A stretch of 36,892 nt of DNA, from the NCBI GenBank assembly GCA_021736975.1, contig JAIPET010000009.1, positions 1-36,892 of the forward strand, given 5' to 3'. This DNA comes from Candidatus Woesearchaeota archaeon (lineage in GTDB: Archaea > Nanobdellota > Nanobdellia > Woesearchaeales > 21-14-0-10-32-9). Below are positions 8,477 through 16,881 of the stretch, in pieces. The translations under genes and the position numbers were made by a program. The notes beneath the pieces were generated by a model. It was not told where the DNA came from. It searched no databases and saw nothing but the letters and a program-made list of their open reading frames with translations. Each line of letters starts with the position of its first letter. The stretch's first letter is position 1.

Positions 8477-8716
8477 ATGGCGTATAAAATAATTTATGAC
8501 AAAGATTCTTGCATTGGTGCAGGAGAGTGTGAGGCGATTTCAAAGAAATTTTGGAAAGTAGATCGTGATGGAAGAGCGATTCTTAATGGAGCTAAGCTTA
8601 ATGAGGAGACGGGAAATTACGAGCTTATTATTGGTGATGGAGATTTAAAAGAACAAGAGGTTGTTGTTGGTAGTTGTCCTATTGCTTGTATCAAGCTTGA
8701 AAAAATGAAGGAGTAG
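8477..8716 (+). CDS. Ferredoxin (single-cluster, Fer4_13/15-like)
   Basis: DSCIGAGECEAISKKFWKV ... GSCPIACIKLE; strong SD TAGGAGGT. Confidence 0.85.
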   Translation: MAYKIIYDKDSCIGAGECEAISKKFWKVDRDGRAILNGAKLNEETGNYELIIGDGDLKEQEVVVGSCPIACIKLEKMKE

Positions 8717-8730
8717 ACTCGTTACGAGTT
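8716..8730 (+). other. Hairpin GACTCG-TTA-CGAGTT between ferredoxin and FNR genes
   Basis: Inverted repeat just after the ferredoxin stop. Confidence 0.5.
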
Positions 8731-8750
8731 ATAACAATAGAGGTATTAAT

Positions 8751-9410
8751 ATGAATTTATCAAAAAAATATGAAGCGAAGTTGATTTCAAACTCCGTAAA
8801 AACCCCGACGGTAAAAACTTTTGTATTTAGTGTTGATCAGGAATTTAATTTTATTCCTGGTCAGTACATTTTTTTAGAAATTCCTGGGTTTGAAATTAAG
8901 AGACCGTTTTCAATTCTTGACTTTAATAAGCAAGAAAAAACATTGAGTTTGGGAATTAAAAGAAATGGTGAGTTTACAGGCAAACTTTGGGATTTAGAAA
9001 TTGGTTCTAAACTTTTTTTTACAGGTCCTTTTGGTAGGTTTTGTTGTAATTCTGAAAAAACAGTTTTTATTGCTGGAGGTATTGGTATAACACCTATTTA
9101 CAATATGATTATTAATAGGGATTCAAAAAATGATTTTTTATTTTATAGTTCTAAATCAGAAACTGAAATGCCTTATTTAGATGAAGTTTTAAATTTAAAG
9201 AATGTTAATAAAACATTATTTTTTACAAGAGAAAAATGTGATAAGGGTTTAAATTGTAGAGTTTCTGCTAGTTATATTTTAAAGAATTTAGATGATTGGA
9301 AATATTATGACTTTTTTATTTGCGGTCCAAAAATTATGATTGATTCTTTAAAAGTTGATTTTTTAAATTTGGGTGTTAGTAAAGAAAAAATAAGAAGTGA
9401 GGTGTTTTAA
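8751..9410 (+). CDS. FAD/NAD(P)-binding ferredoxin reductase-like protein
   Basis: PGQYIFLEIPG, RPFSI, AGGIGITP, FFICGPKIMI: FNR superfamily motifs. Confidence 0.92.
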   Translation: MNLSKKYEAKLISNSVKTPTVKTFVFSVDQEFNFIPGQYIFLEIPGFEIKRPFSILDFNKQEKTLSLGIKRNGEFTGKLWDLEIGSKLFFTGPFGRFCCNSEKTVFIAGGIGITPIYNMIINRDSKNDFLFYSSKSETEMPYLDEVLNLKNVNKTLFFTREKCDKGLNCRVSASYILKNLDDWKYYDFFICGPKIMIDSLKVDFLNLGVSKEKIRSEVF

Positions 9411-9411
9411 T

Positions 9412-10248
9412 ATGTTAACAGAGATTAGTTTTCCTATGTTTGGAAAGGAGATAGTTATTGGTTTTGAAGATGTTGATGATGGTATTTTAGAATTTAATAA
9501 AGAGGATATTGTTAGTGAAGCTTTAAGGCTTCAGAAAGTTTTTAATTTTTATGATGGAGATAGCGAGCTTTCTAAATTAAATAAAAATAGAAAAATTCGT
9601 GCAAGTGATGATTTTTTATTTGTTTTAAATTCCGCTTTGAAATATTGTGAATTATCAGATGGTAAATATGATATTTCTAAAGGTTTTTTATTTATTGCAA
9701 GAAAAAATAAAGTTCCTATTTCAAATATTGGTTGTTCTTATAACGATATTGTTGTTAAAGAAAATTTGGTTACTTTAGTTAATGATGATGTTTTAGTTGA
9801 TTTAGGAAGTATTGCTAAGGGGTTTATTGTTGATTCGTTAAATAAATATATTTCTGATTTGGGTTTTATTGATTTTTTTATTGATGCTCGTGGAGATATG
9901 GTTTTTAATAATTATTATTCTGAAATCGGAATTCAAGATTCTAGGTCTAAAGGTGTTGTTCATGAGTTTGTTTTAGAATCTGGAAGTGTTGCAACTTCAG
10001 GTGATTATTTGCAGTATTTTGATTCTTTTGAAAATAATCATTTATTGAACAATTCTTTTTATTCTTCAGTTACTGTTGTTCATGATTCTTTGATGATTGC
10101 AGATGTTTTAGCTACAGTCATTAGTGTTTCAGGTAAAGATTTCATAAATGATCATAAGGATTTATTTGAAAATATTCCTATTTTTGTTTTGGATAAATTT
10201 GGAAAAATTGTTTATGATTCATTAAATATTGTTGAGGTGGGAAATTGA
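9412..10248 (+). CDS. apbE: FAD:protein FMN transferase (ApbE family); start reassigned to ATG at 9412
   Basis: YDISKGF, VDLGSIAKGFIVDSLNKY, SGSVATSGDYLQYF: ApbE motifs. Confidence 0.9.
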   Translation: MLTEISFPMFGKEIVIGFEDVDDGILEFNKEDIVSEALRLQKVFNFYDGDSELSKLNKNRKIRASDDFLFVLNSALKYCELSDGKYDISKGFLFIARKNKVPISNIGCSYNDIVVKENLVTLVNDDVLVDLGSIAKGFIVDSLNKYISDLGFIDFFIDARGDMVFNNYYSEIGIQDSRSKGVVHEFVLESGSVATSGDYLQYFDSFENNHLLNNSFYSSVTVVHDSLMIADVLATVISVSGKDFINDHKDLFENIPIFVLDKFGKIVYDSLNIVEVGN

Positions 10249-11117
10249 ATAATATGCTTAAATATTCTTTAATTGGTATTCCTTTTCTTGCTTTGTATAT
10301 TTTTATTTCAAGTTTGATTAGTTCAACTGAATGGATTTGGTATTTGACTAGAATGTTTGGTTTAATATCTTTTTTCTTTTTATTTGCAACTATTGTGTTG
10401 GGAGAATTAAGATTGTTGTCTTTTGTTAAGGCGGATTTTAAATTGTTTAAGTATCATGTACCTATTAGTGTTTTCACTTTATTCCTCGTTTTACTTCATT
10501 TTATTTCTGCAGTTTTTGACAAGTTTAAATGGGGTACTAATTTAGCGTTCACTGATTTTTTAGGTTTTAGTTTTTCAGATAAGTGGCTTACTTTGTTAAG
10601 TTTAGGAACTTTGGCGTTTTATTTGTTAATTATTGTTGGCATGACGTCTATGAAAAAATCTATTAGGATGCTCGGTTTTAAGAAATGGAAGTTAGTTCAT
10701 TTTTTAAGTTATGCAACTTTTGCAACTGCTTATTTTCATACAGTTAATTTAGGTACTGATATTAAATATTCAGTTTTAAGTGTTTTCCTTAAACCTGCTG
10801 TGATGTTTTGCTTTTGGTTTGTTGTCGCATTATTGATTGTTAGGGCTTTAAAGTCTTTTGATTTGTTTACTGATCAAGCTGAAATAACTTTGACAAGTGC
10901 TTTTTTTGTTATTTTAATTGTCGGCGGTATTTTTGTATCTTCAGTTATTTTTTCAGTAGCACTTGATGTTCCAAGTGATGATGTGAATTTAGTTAATGAT
11001 GTTTCTGCGGATATTGCATATTATGAGAATGCAAATAGTTTGATTATTCAGCAAAATAATGCGTTGTTTAATCAATTAATTAATCAAGGAGGTGGTTATA
11101 TTGCGAACAATAGTTAA
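10245..11117 (+). CDS. Ferric reductase-like heme-b transmembrane protein
   Basis: Multi-TM with paired histidines KYHVPIS/LLHFISAV and KLVHFLSYATFATAYFHTVN. Confidence 0.82.
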   Translation: MNNMLKYSLIGIPFLALYIFISSLISSTEWIWYLTRMFGLISFFFLFATIVLGELRLLSFVKADFKLFKYHVPISVFTLFLVLLHFISAVFDKFKWGTNLAFTDFLGFSFSDKWLTLLSLGTLAFYLLIIVGMTSMKKSIRMLGFKKWKLVHFLSYATFATAYFHTVNLGTDIKYSVLSVFLKPAVMFCFWFVVALLIVRALKSFDLFTDQAEITLTSAFFVILIVGGIFVSSVIFSVALDVPSDDVNLVNDVSADIAYYENANSLIIQQNNALFNQLINQGGGYIANNS

Positions 11118-11574
11118 GACATTTTTATTTTTGGGAATTATGTTTGTTGTTTTGTCTTACTCTTTGTTAATAGCTTATGCTTTGACGGTTCAACAAGACA
11201 ATATGCACAGTTTTGAATCTAAAATAGATGTTTTGCTTGCTAGGCGTGATGAATTATCCGCGCTTAATCAGGAATTAGCATTTAAAAAAGCGAATCTTTC
11301 TTCAGAACTTATTTTGCAAAATGAAAAGAAAAAATTAGTTGAAGCTAGTGCTACTATTGATGCTGCTCAAGCGGATATGCAGGCTTTTTTGAAAGCTCAA
11401 GAAGCGTTAAAATTACAGCAACAAATCCAGCAACAAAAAATTCAACAGCAACAATTGCAAGCTCAACAAGTTTCGCAAACTAATTCCGTAGTTCAAACTG
11501 TTAAAAAAGTTCCTGTAACTACAACTAAAACTGTTGCTAAAACTGTTAAAAAACCTAAAACCAGAGCGTCATAA
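11101..11574 (+). CDS. Membrane-anchored coiled-coil, Gln-rich protein with Lys/Thr tail; TTG start at 11101
   Basis: GGAGGTGG SD just before TTG; N-terminal TM, heptad-like region, QQQIQQQKIQQQQLQAQQ, KTVAKTVKKPK tail. Confidence 0.7.
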   Translation: MRTIVKTFLFLGIMFVVLSYSLLIAYALTVQQDNMHSFESKIDVLLARRDELSALNQELAFKKANLSSELILQNEKKKLVEASATIDAAQADMQAFLKAQEALKLQQQIQQQKIQQQQLQAQQVSQTNSVVQTVKKVPVTTTKTVAKTVKKPKTRAS

Positions 11575-11635
11575 TTTTTTTGTTTTTAACTTTTTTTGTT
11601 TTTTTGTTTTCTTGTTTTTTTCTTTTATCATATTT
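11572..11635 (+). terminator. Poly-T terminator region
   Basis: Several consecutive T6-T9 tracts directly after the last gene of the redox cluster. Confidence 0.6.
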
Positions 11636-11702
11636 TATTTTTTCAAAACAAATATTTATTTTCTATATTGCAAATAAGTGTGTTGTTTTTTTCAAGTTCG
11701 AA

Positions 11703-11716
11703 AATAATATATAATC
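11703..11716 (+). promoter_or_regulatory. TATA box of the primase gene
   Basis: AATAATATATAATC about 20-30 nt upstream of ATG 11735; likely leaderless or very short leader. Confidence 0.5.
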
Positions 11717-11734
11717 ATTCAATATCTGTTATTT

Positions 11735-13663
11735 ATGCTTTTATCAAAGACTCTTAAATTCTATAAGCGAAAAGAAGTTCAAAGTCTATTAGTTCATTAT
11801 GCTAAAGATAAGGAAATTGCTGTAAGATTTAAGGATTATTTTGGTAAACGACCTGATACTTTAATGTATGATGCGGATATTATTGAGTTAGCAAAAAAGA
11901 AAGCGACTAGTTTTCATTGTTCTGAAGAACTTTGGATTAATCCGTTGCAAATTAGTAGTGATTTGAAAAAACAAGAGCTTGATAATTTAAGAAAAGGTTG
12001 GGATTTAATTTTAGATATTGATTGTCATCATTTTGTTTATAGTAAAATTGCAACTCATATTCTTATAAAAATATTAAAAGATCAAGGCATAGAAAGTATT
12101 TCGTGTAAATTTTCTGGTAATAAAGGTTTTCATATAGCTGTTCCTTTTGAAGCATTTCCAGAAGATGTTAATGGAACTTTAGTCAAGGATTTATTTCCAG
12201 AGGCTCCTAGGAAAATTGCTTTTTATTTAAGAGATAAATTAAGACCTTTATTTGAAAGAGCGATTTTAAAATATGAAAAAAATGATATTAACAACATTAT
12301 GAAAAGAACAGGTATGGCGCATAAAGATTTAGTGATGCAAAAAGATGTTAAAGCAATCATTGATGAAAATACAACTAGTGATAAATTAAATGTTGATTCG
12401 TTTTTAGAAATTGATACTATATTGATCGCGTCAAGACATTTGTATAGGATGCCTTATTCTTTACATGAAAAATCTGAATTAGTTTCAGTTCCTGTGGATA
12501 TTAATAAAATTTTGAAATTTTCAAAAAAAGAAGCGGAACCTGAAAATGTGAAATTTGATATTCCTTTTATTCAAAGAGAAAAAGCTAAATCTGGTGAAGC
12601 AAATCAACTTTTCATAAATGCATATGATTTTAATTTTGATGAATCTAAATCATCAGAAACAAAAGAACGTAAGGAGTTTAAACTTCCCGAAACAGCTATT
12701 AGAGAAGAACTTTTTCCGCCTTGTATAAAATTCGCTTTAAACGGAATGAAAGATGGTAAGAAAAGAATGCTTTTTACATTAACTAATTTTATGAGAGGAG
12801 CTGGTTGGGGTTTTGATGCGATTGAATTAAGATTAAATGATTGGAATAAAAAAAATCCTGAACCTTTAAGACAAGTTTTACTTAATGGTCAATTAAGACA
12901 ATTAAAAAAGAATAAAGATGTTGTAGCACCTCATAATTGTCCTCAAGGAGGAACTAGGTATTTTCAAGATTTACAATTATGTCATCCTGATTCTTTTTGT
13001 AGTAAAATAAAAAATCCTTTGCAATATTCTAAATTAAAATATGAGACTGAAAAAAATACTAAAGGAAAATCTGAATTAACAAACGAACAAGTTACTGCAA
13101 GAAATTTTGATAAAGTTTTAACAGAAAATATTATTGAAAAAATTAAACCTTTTGCAAAACTTTCATCTGCTAATGTTTTAGATGTTGGTTGCGGAGATGG
13201 TAAAAAAGGCAGATATTTGGCTCAGAAAAGTTTTTCATATACAGGTATTGATTTAGATGAACAAAGAATTAGAATTGCATCTAATCTTGTTAAATCAAAA
13301 AAGATTACTTTTTTTAATGATTCGTTTGAAAATTTTCAAACAGAAAAATTGTTTGATGTTGTTTATTTTATTTTTTCTTGGCGTTATATGAAAAATTTTA
13401 ATTCTATTTTAAAAAAATTAAAATCTCTTTTATCTGATAAAGGGGTTATTGTAATTGTAGAACCTTCTGAAAAAACTGAAAATTGGAAAAGTCCTTATTT
13501 AAGAAAATCAAGTAAAGATTTTGATGAAAATATTTTTAATGAAACTATTGAAAAAATAAATTTAGCAATAAATATTTTAAAAAATTCAGAAAAAATAGAG
13601 ATTATTAATAAGTCTCAAATTAATATTGATTATCATTCACTATATATATTAAGGTTAAAATAA
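11735..13663 (+). CDS. priS: Fused archaeal DNA primase (PriS catalytic + PriL-like Fe-S domain) with C-terminal SAM methyltransferase domain
   Basis: LILDIDCHHF, CKFSGNKGFHIAVPFE (AEP motifs); Cys set PPCIKFAL / HNCPQGG / QLCHPDSFC (PriL-like); NVLDVGCGDGKKGRYL...YTGIDLDEQRI (class I methyltransferase). Confidence 0.85.
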   Translation: MLLSKTLKFYKRKEVQSLLVHYAKDKEIAVRFKDYFGKRPDTLMYDADIIELAKKKATSFHCSEELWINPLQISSDLKKQELDNLRKGWDLILDIDCHHFVYSKIATHILIKILKDQGIESISCKFSGNKGFHIAVPFEAFPEDVNGTLVKDLFPEAPRKIAFYLRDKLRPLFERAILKYEKNDINNIMKRTGMAHKDLVMQKDVKAIIDENTTSDKLNVDSFLEIDTILIASRHLYRMPYSLHEKSELVSVPVDINKILKFSKKEAEPENVKFDIPFIQREKAKSGEANQLFINAYDFNFDESKSSETKERKEFKLPETAIREELFPPCIKFALNGMKDGKKRMLFTLTNFMRGAGWGFDAIELRLNDWNKKNPEPLRQVLLNGQLRQLKKNKDVVAPHNCPQGGTRYFQDLQLCHPDSFCSKIKNPLQYSKLKYETEKNTKGKSELTNEQVTARNFDKVLTENIIEKIKPFAKLSSANVLDVGCGDGKKGRYLAQKSFSYTGIDLDEQRIRIASNLVKSKKITFFNDSFENFQTEKLFDVVYFIFSWRYMKNFNSILKKLKSLLSDKGVIVIVEPSEKTENWKSPYLRKSSKDFDENIFNETIEKINLAINILKNSEKIEIINKSQINIDYHSLYILRLK

Positions 13664-13689
13664 ACTCTTCTTGGCAGTGATTAATCATA

Positions 13690-13812
13690 GGCTCTAGCCG
13701 GAATAACACTTTTGTGTATACTGGCGCCCATCGAGGCACATGCAGTCTCGAAGAGAATGCATAGGTTGTGCCGTGTTCCAGTATACAAATTTATTATTTT
13801 CCGGCCAGAGCC
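13690..13812 (+). mobile_element. 123-bp MITE-like palindromic element, copy 1
   Basis: TIRs GGCTCTAGCCGGAA / TTCCGGCCAGAGCC (13/14 paired), flanked by perfect 8-bp direct repeat TAATCATA (13682-13689, 13813-13820). Confidence 0.9.
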
Positions 13813-13826
13813 TAATCATACAAAGC

Positions 13827-13835
13827 TTTTTAAAT
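13827..13835 (+). promoter_or_regulatory. TATA box of the ribosomal protein operon
   Basis: CAAAGC-TTTTTAAAT (BRE+TATA like). Confidence 0.5.
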
Positions 13836-13883
13836 GGTTGTGCTTTCCCATAATACATAACTCGTGTTAAACAATTAAGTTTA

Positions 13884-13959
13884 GCGACGAATCATCGCCT
13901 GAAAAGGGGTTTTTCAAGAAATTGAAAAACATCTGGATGAAAACTCCAATAATAGGCGA
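13884..13959 (+). ncRNA. Candidate structured 5' leader RNA of the L3 operon
   Basis: TCGCCT (13895-13900)/AGGCGA (13954-13959) closing stem, 9-bp stem GTTTTTCAA-GAAA-TTGAAAAAC (13909-13930), TGGA/TCCA stem; competing GCGA (13884-13887)/TCGC pairing. Confidence 0.5.
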
Positions 13960-14002
13960 ATAAAGCAAAAACCAATATATCAAGTTAGAGATAAAGATAA
14001 AA

Positions 14003-15001
14003 ATGGGAAAAACAGGAAAACCAAGAAGCGGAAGTATGGGTGTTTGGCCTAGAAAAAGATCTGTAAGACCTTATGCTAAAGTAAGAGCTAAAGCATCTGT
14101 AAAAGAAGCAAAATTATTATCTTTTCCAGCATACAAAGCAGGTATGACTCACGTTATGGCTGTTGGTTCAGATAAAAATAAAAGAACCGCAAAATTAAAC
14201 ACTGCTGTTTCTGTAACAATTCTTGAATGTCCACCTATTAGATTAGCATCATTAAGATTATATAAAGAAACATCAAATGGATCAGTTGTTGTTTCACAAT
14301 TAAATTTCAAAACAGAAAAGGAGTTAACAAGAAAGCTTCCAGTTGTAAAAAAAGGGAAATTATCAACTACTGATGATTTAGCAAAATTAAATTCAGATGA
14401 TTATTCAGATGTAACTGTTCAAGTTTATACTCAACCTAAACAAACAAGCATTAAAAAAACACCAGAATTATTTGAAATAAGTCTAGGTGGAAAAGTTGCA
14501 GATAAAATTGAATGGGTAAAAGCACATCTTGATTCCCAAATACCAATCACTGAGGTTTTCAAAGAAGGACAATTTGTAGATTCACATTCAATAACTAAAG
14601 GAAAAGGATTTCAAGGACCTGTTAAAAGATTTGGTATTGGTTTAACAAGTCACAAAGCAGAAAAAGCAAGAAGAAACCCAGGATCTTTAGGTGGATGGAA
14701 AGGTCAAGCACACGTAATGTATAGGGTGCCACATGCAGGACAAACAGGATATCATCAAAGAACACAATTTAATAACTCTATTCTAAAAATTTCAGAAAAA
14801 CCAGAAGAAGTTAATCCAAAAGGGGGATTAGTAAATTTTGGAAATGTTAAATCATCATACTTATTAATAAGGGGAACTATACCAGGACCTAAAAAAAGAT
14901 TAATTACATTAACAGAGCCAGTAAGATTAAATGGTAAAAAACCAGAATTTACGCCTGACTCAATTAAACAAATAATTACAGATAGTAAACAGGGAAGATA
15001 A
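14003..15001 (+). CDS. rpl3: Ribosomal protein L3
   Basis: MGKTGKPRSGSMGVWPRKRS..., GKGFQGPVKRFG, NPGSLGGWKGQAHVMYRVPHAGQTGYHQRT. Confidence 0.97.
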   Translation: MGKTGKPRSGSMGVWPRKRSVRPYAKVRAKASVKEAKLLSFPAYKAGMTHVMAVGSDKNKRTAKLNTAVSVTILECPPIRLASLRLYKETSNGSVVVSQLNFKTEKELTRKLPVVKKGKLSTTDDLAKLNSDDYSDVTVQVYTQPKQTSIKKTPELFEISLGGKVADKIEWVKAHLDSQIPITEVFKEGQFVDSHSITKGKGFQGPVKRFGIGLTSHKAEKARRNPGSLGGWKGQAHVMYRVPHAGQTGYHQRTQFNNSILKISEKPEEVNPKGGLVNFGNVKSSYLLIRGTIPGPKKRLITLTEPVRLNGKKPEFTPDSIKQIITDSKQGR

Positions 15002-15913
15002 ATGAAAATACCAATATTATCAACAAACGCTGCACAAAAAGGAGAAATTGAATTACCAAGTCAATTCAAAGAACCTGTTAGAGAAGATTTAATTTTAAGA
15101 GCAGTAATTGCTTTAAGAGCAAATATTAGACAAGCGTATGGATCAAATCCGGAAGCTGGAAAAAATGTTTCTGCAATGCTTAGTAAAAGAAGAAGAAAAT
15201 ACAGAGGAACATATGGTATTGGTCAATCAAGAACTCCAAGAAAAGTGATGAGTAGATCAGGAACAAGATTTAATTATACTGGCGCATTCGCACCTCAAAC
15301 AGTAGGTGGAAGAAGAGCACATCCTCCTAAAGCTGAAAAAATATGGAGTCAAAAAGTAAACAAATTAGAAAATAGAAAAGCAATCAGATCCGCATTATCC
15401 GCAACAGTATCTAAAGATATTGTAGCATCAAGAGGACATAAAGTTCCAGCAAATTATCCATTCGCAATCACAGATGATTTTCAATCAACTAAAAAAACAA
15501 AAGATGTTAAAGAAATTTTAGCAAAACTTGGCTTAAAAGATGAGCTTGATAGAACAAGTCAAAGAAAAATAAGAGCTGGTAAAGGAAAAACAAGAGGAAG
15601 AAAATACAAAACAAAAACAGGTTTATTAATTGTTACTTCGGAAGAAGGAGCAATATCAAAATCAGCAAAAAACATTCCTGGTGTTCATATTACAACAGTT
15701 GAAAAATTAAATACAGAAAGTTTGGCTCCGGGTGCAGTACCTGGAAGAATAACTTTATTCACAGAATCCGCAATTAAAAAAATATCAGAATCAAAAATAT
15801 TCACAAGCGCTTTTAAAGCAGAAACTACTAAAGAAGAAAAACCAAAAAAAGAAACAAAAAAGAAAATTGTGAAAAAAGTTGTAAAGAAAGTAGCAAAAGA
15901 GGCTGAACAATGA
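15002..15913 (+). CDS. rpl4: Ribosomal protein L4
   Basis: YGSNPEAGKNVSAMLSKRRRKYRGTYGIGQSRTPRK...GGRRAHPPKAEK; Lys-rich tail. Confidence 0.96.
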   Translation: MKIPILSTNAAQKGEIELPSQFKEPVREDLILRAVIALRANIRQAYGSNPEAGKNVSAMLSKRRRKYRGTYGIGQSRTPRKVMSRSGTRFNYTGAFAPQTVGGRRAHPPKAEKIWSQKVNKLENRKAIRSALSATVSKDIVASRGHKVPANYPFAITDDFQSTKKTKDVKEILAKLGLKDELDRTSQRKIRAGKGKTRGRKYKTKTGLLIVTSEEGAISKSAKNIPGVHITTVEKLNTESLAPGAVPGRITLFTESAIKKISESKIFTSAFKAETTKEEKPKKETKKKIVKKVVKKVAKEAEQ

Positions 15914-16161
15914 AAACATTACTATATCCATTAGCGACAGAAAAAAGTATTAAATTAATGGAATCAGAAAATAAATTAGTTTTTGTTGTAAATTTAAAAT
16001 CAACAAAACCAGAAATTAAAAAAGCAATCGAAGAAGAGTTTGATGTTAAAGTTACAGATGTAAAAACTTTAGTAGATACAAAAGGAAGAAAAAAAGCATA
16101 TGTCAGATTTGCAATGGATACACCAGCAATTGATATTGCAACAAAATTAGGATTAATGTAG
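15910..16161 (+). CDS. rpl23: Ribosomal protein L23
   Basis: LLYPLATEKSIKLMESENKLVFVVNLKSTKPEIKKAIEEEFDVKVTDVKTL. Confidence 0.96.
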   Translation: MKTLLYPLATEKSIKLMESENKLVFVVNLKSTKPEIKKAIEEEFDVKVTDVKTLVDTKGRKKAYVRFAMDTPAIDIATKLGLM

Positions 16162-16171
16162 GCACATAAAA

Positions 16172-16870
16172 ATGGGAAAAAATCTAATACAACAAAGGAG
16201 AGGAAAAGGATCAGGAAGATTCAGAAAACCTACTTTTAGATTCAAAGGAGATATAAAAATGCTTCATAAAGAATCTTATATAGTAAAAGATCTAGTTAGA
16301 TGTGCAGGTCATTCAGCACCATTAATAGAAGCAAAATACGATGATGGTTCAACATCATTATTAATCGCGGCAGAAGGAATATCTGTTGGAGATACATTCA
16401 AAATTAACAATGGAGAAGTAAAAATAGGAAATATTATGTCTCTAAAAAATATACCTGAAGGAACTAGTGTTTTTTGTATAGAAGGAAGACCTGGTGATGG
16501 CGGAAAATTTGTAAGAGGATCTGGTACAAGTGCAAAAGTTGTAGCAAAAAATAAAGACGCAATAACAATATTATTACCTTCAAAAAAACAAAAAATATTC
16601 CATCCTGAATGTAGAGCAATGATTGGAGTTGCATCAGGAGCAGGAAGACCTGATAAACCATTACTTAAAGCAGGAAAAAAACATCATATTGCAAAATCAA
16701 AAAACCAATATTATCCAATAGTTTCTGGTTCAGCAATGAACGCAGTAGCACATCCATTTGGTAATAAAAGAAGTTTAAGAAAATCAAAAGCAAAACCAAC
16801 TAGTAGAAATGCGCCTCCTGGAAGAAAGGTAGGTATGATTGCTGCAAGAAGAACTGGAAGAAGAAAATAA
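16172..16870 (+). CDS. rpl2: Ribosomal protein L2
   Basis: MGKNLIQQRRGKGSGRFRKPTFRFKGD...PIVSGSAMNAVAHPFG...RNAPPGRKVGMIAARRTGRRK. Confidence 0.97.
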   Translation: MGKNLIQQRRGKGSGRFRKPTFRFKGDIKMLHKESYIVKDLVRCAGHSAPLIEAKYDDGSTSLLIAAEGISVGDTFKINNGEVKIGNIMSLKNIPEGTSVFCIEGRPGDGGKFVRGSGTSAKVVAKNKDAITILLPSKKQKIFHPECRAMIGVASGAGRPDKPLLKAGKKHHIAKSKNQYYPIVSGSAMNAVAHPFGNKRSLRKSKAKPTSRNAPPGRKVGMIAARRTGRRK

Positions 16871-16881
16871 GGTAAATCAAA

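Noticed and set aside
13690-13812. tRNA, rRNA fragment or integron attC site
   Set aside because: No tRNA cloverleaf or CCA end, no attC core sites, and 8-bp direct repeats at both copies point to transposition.
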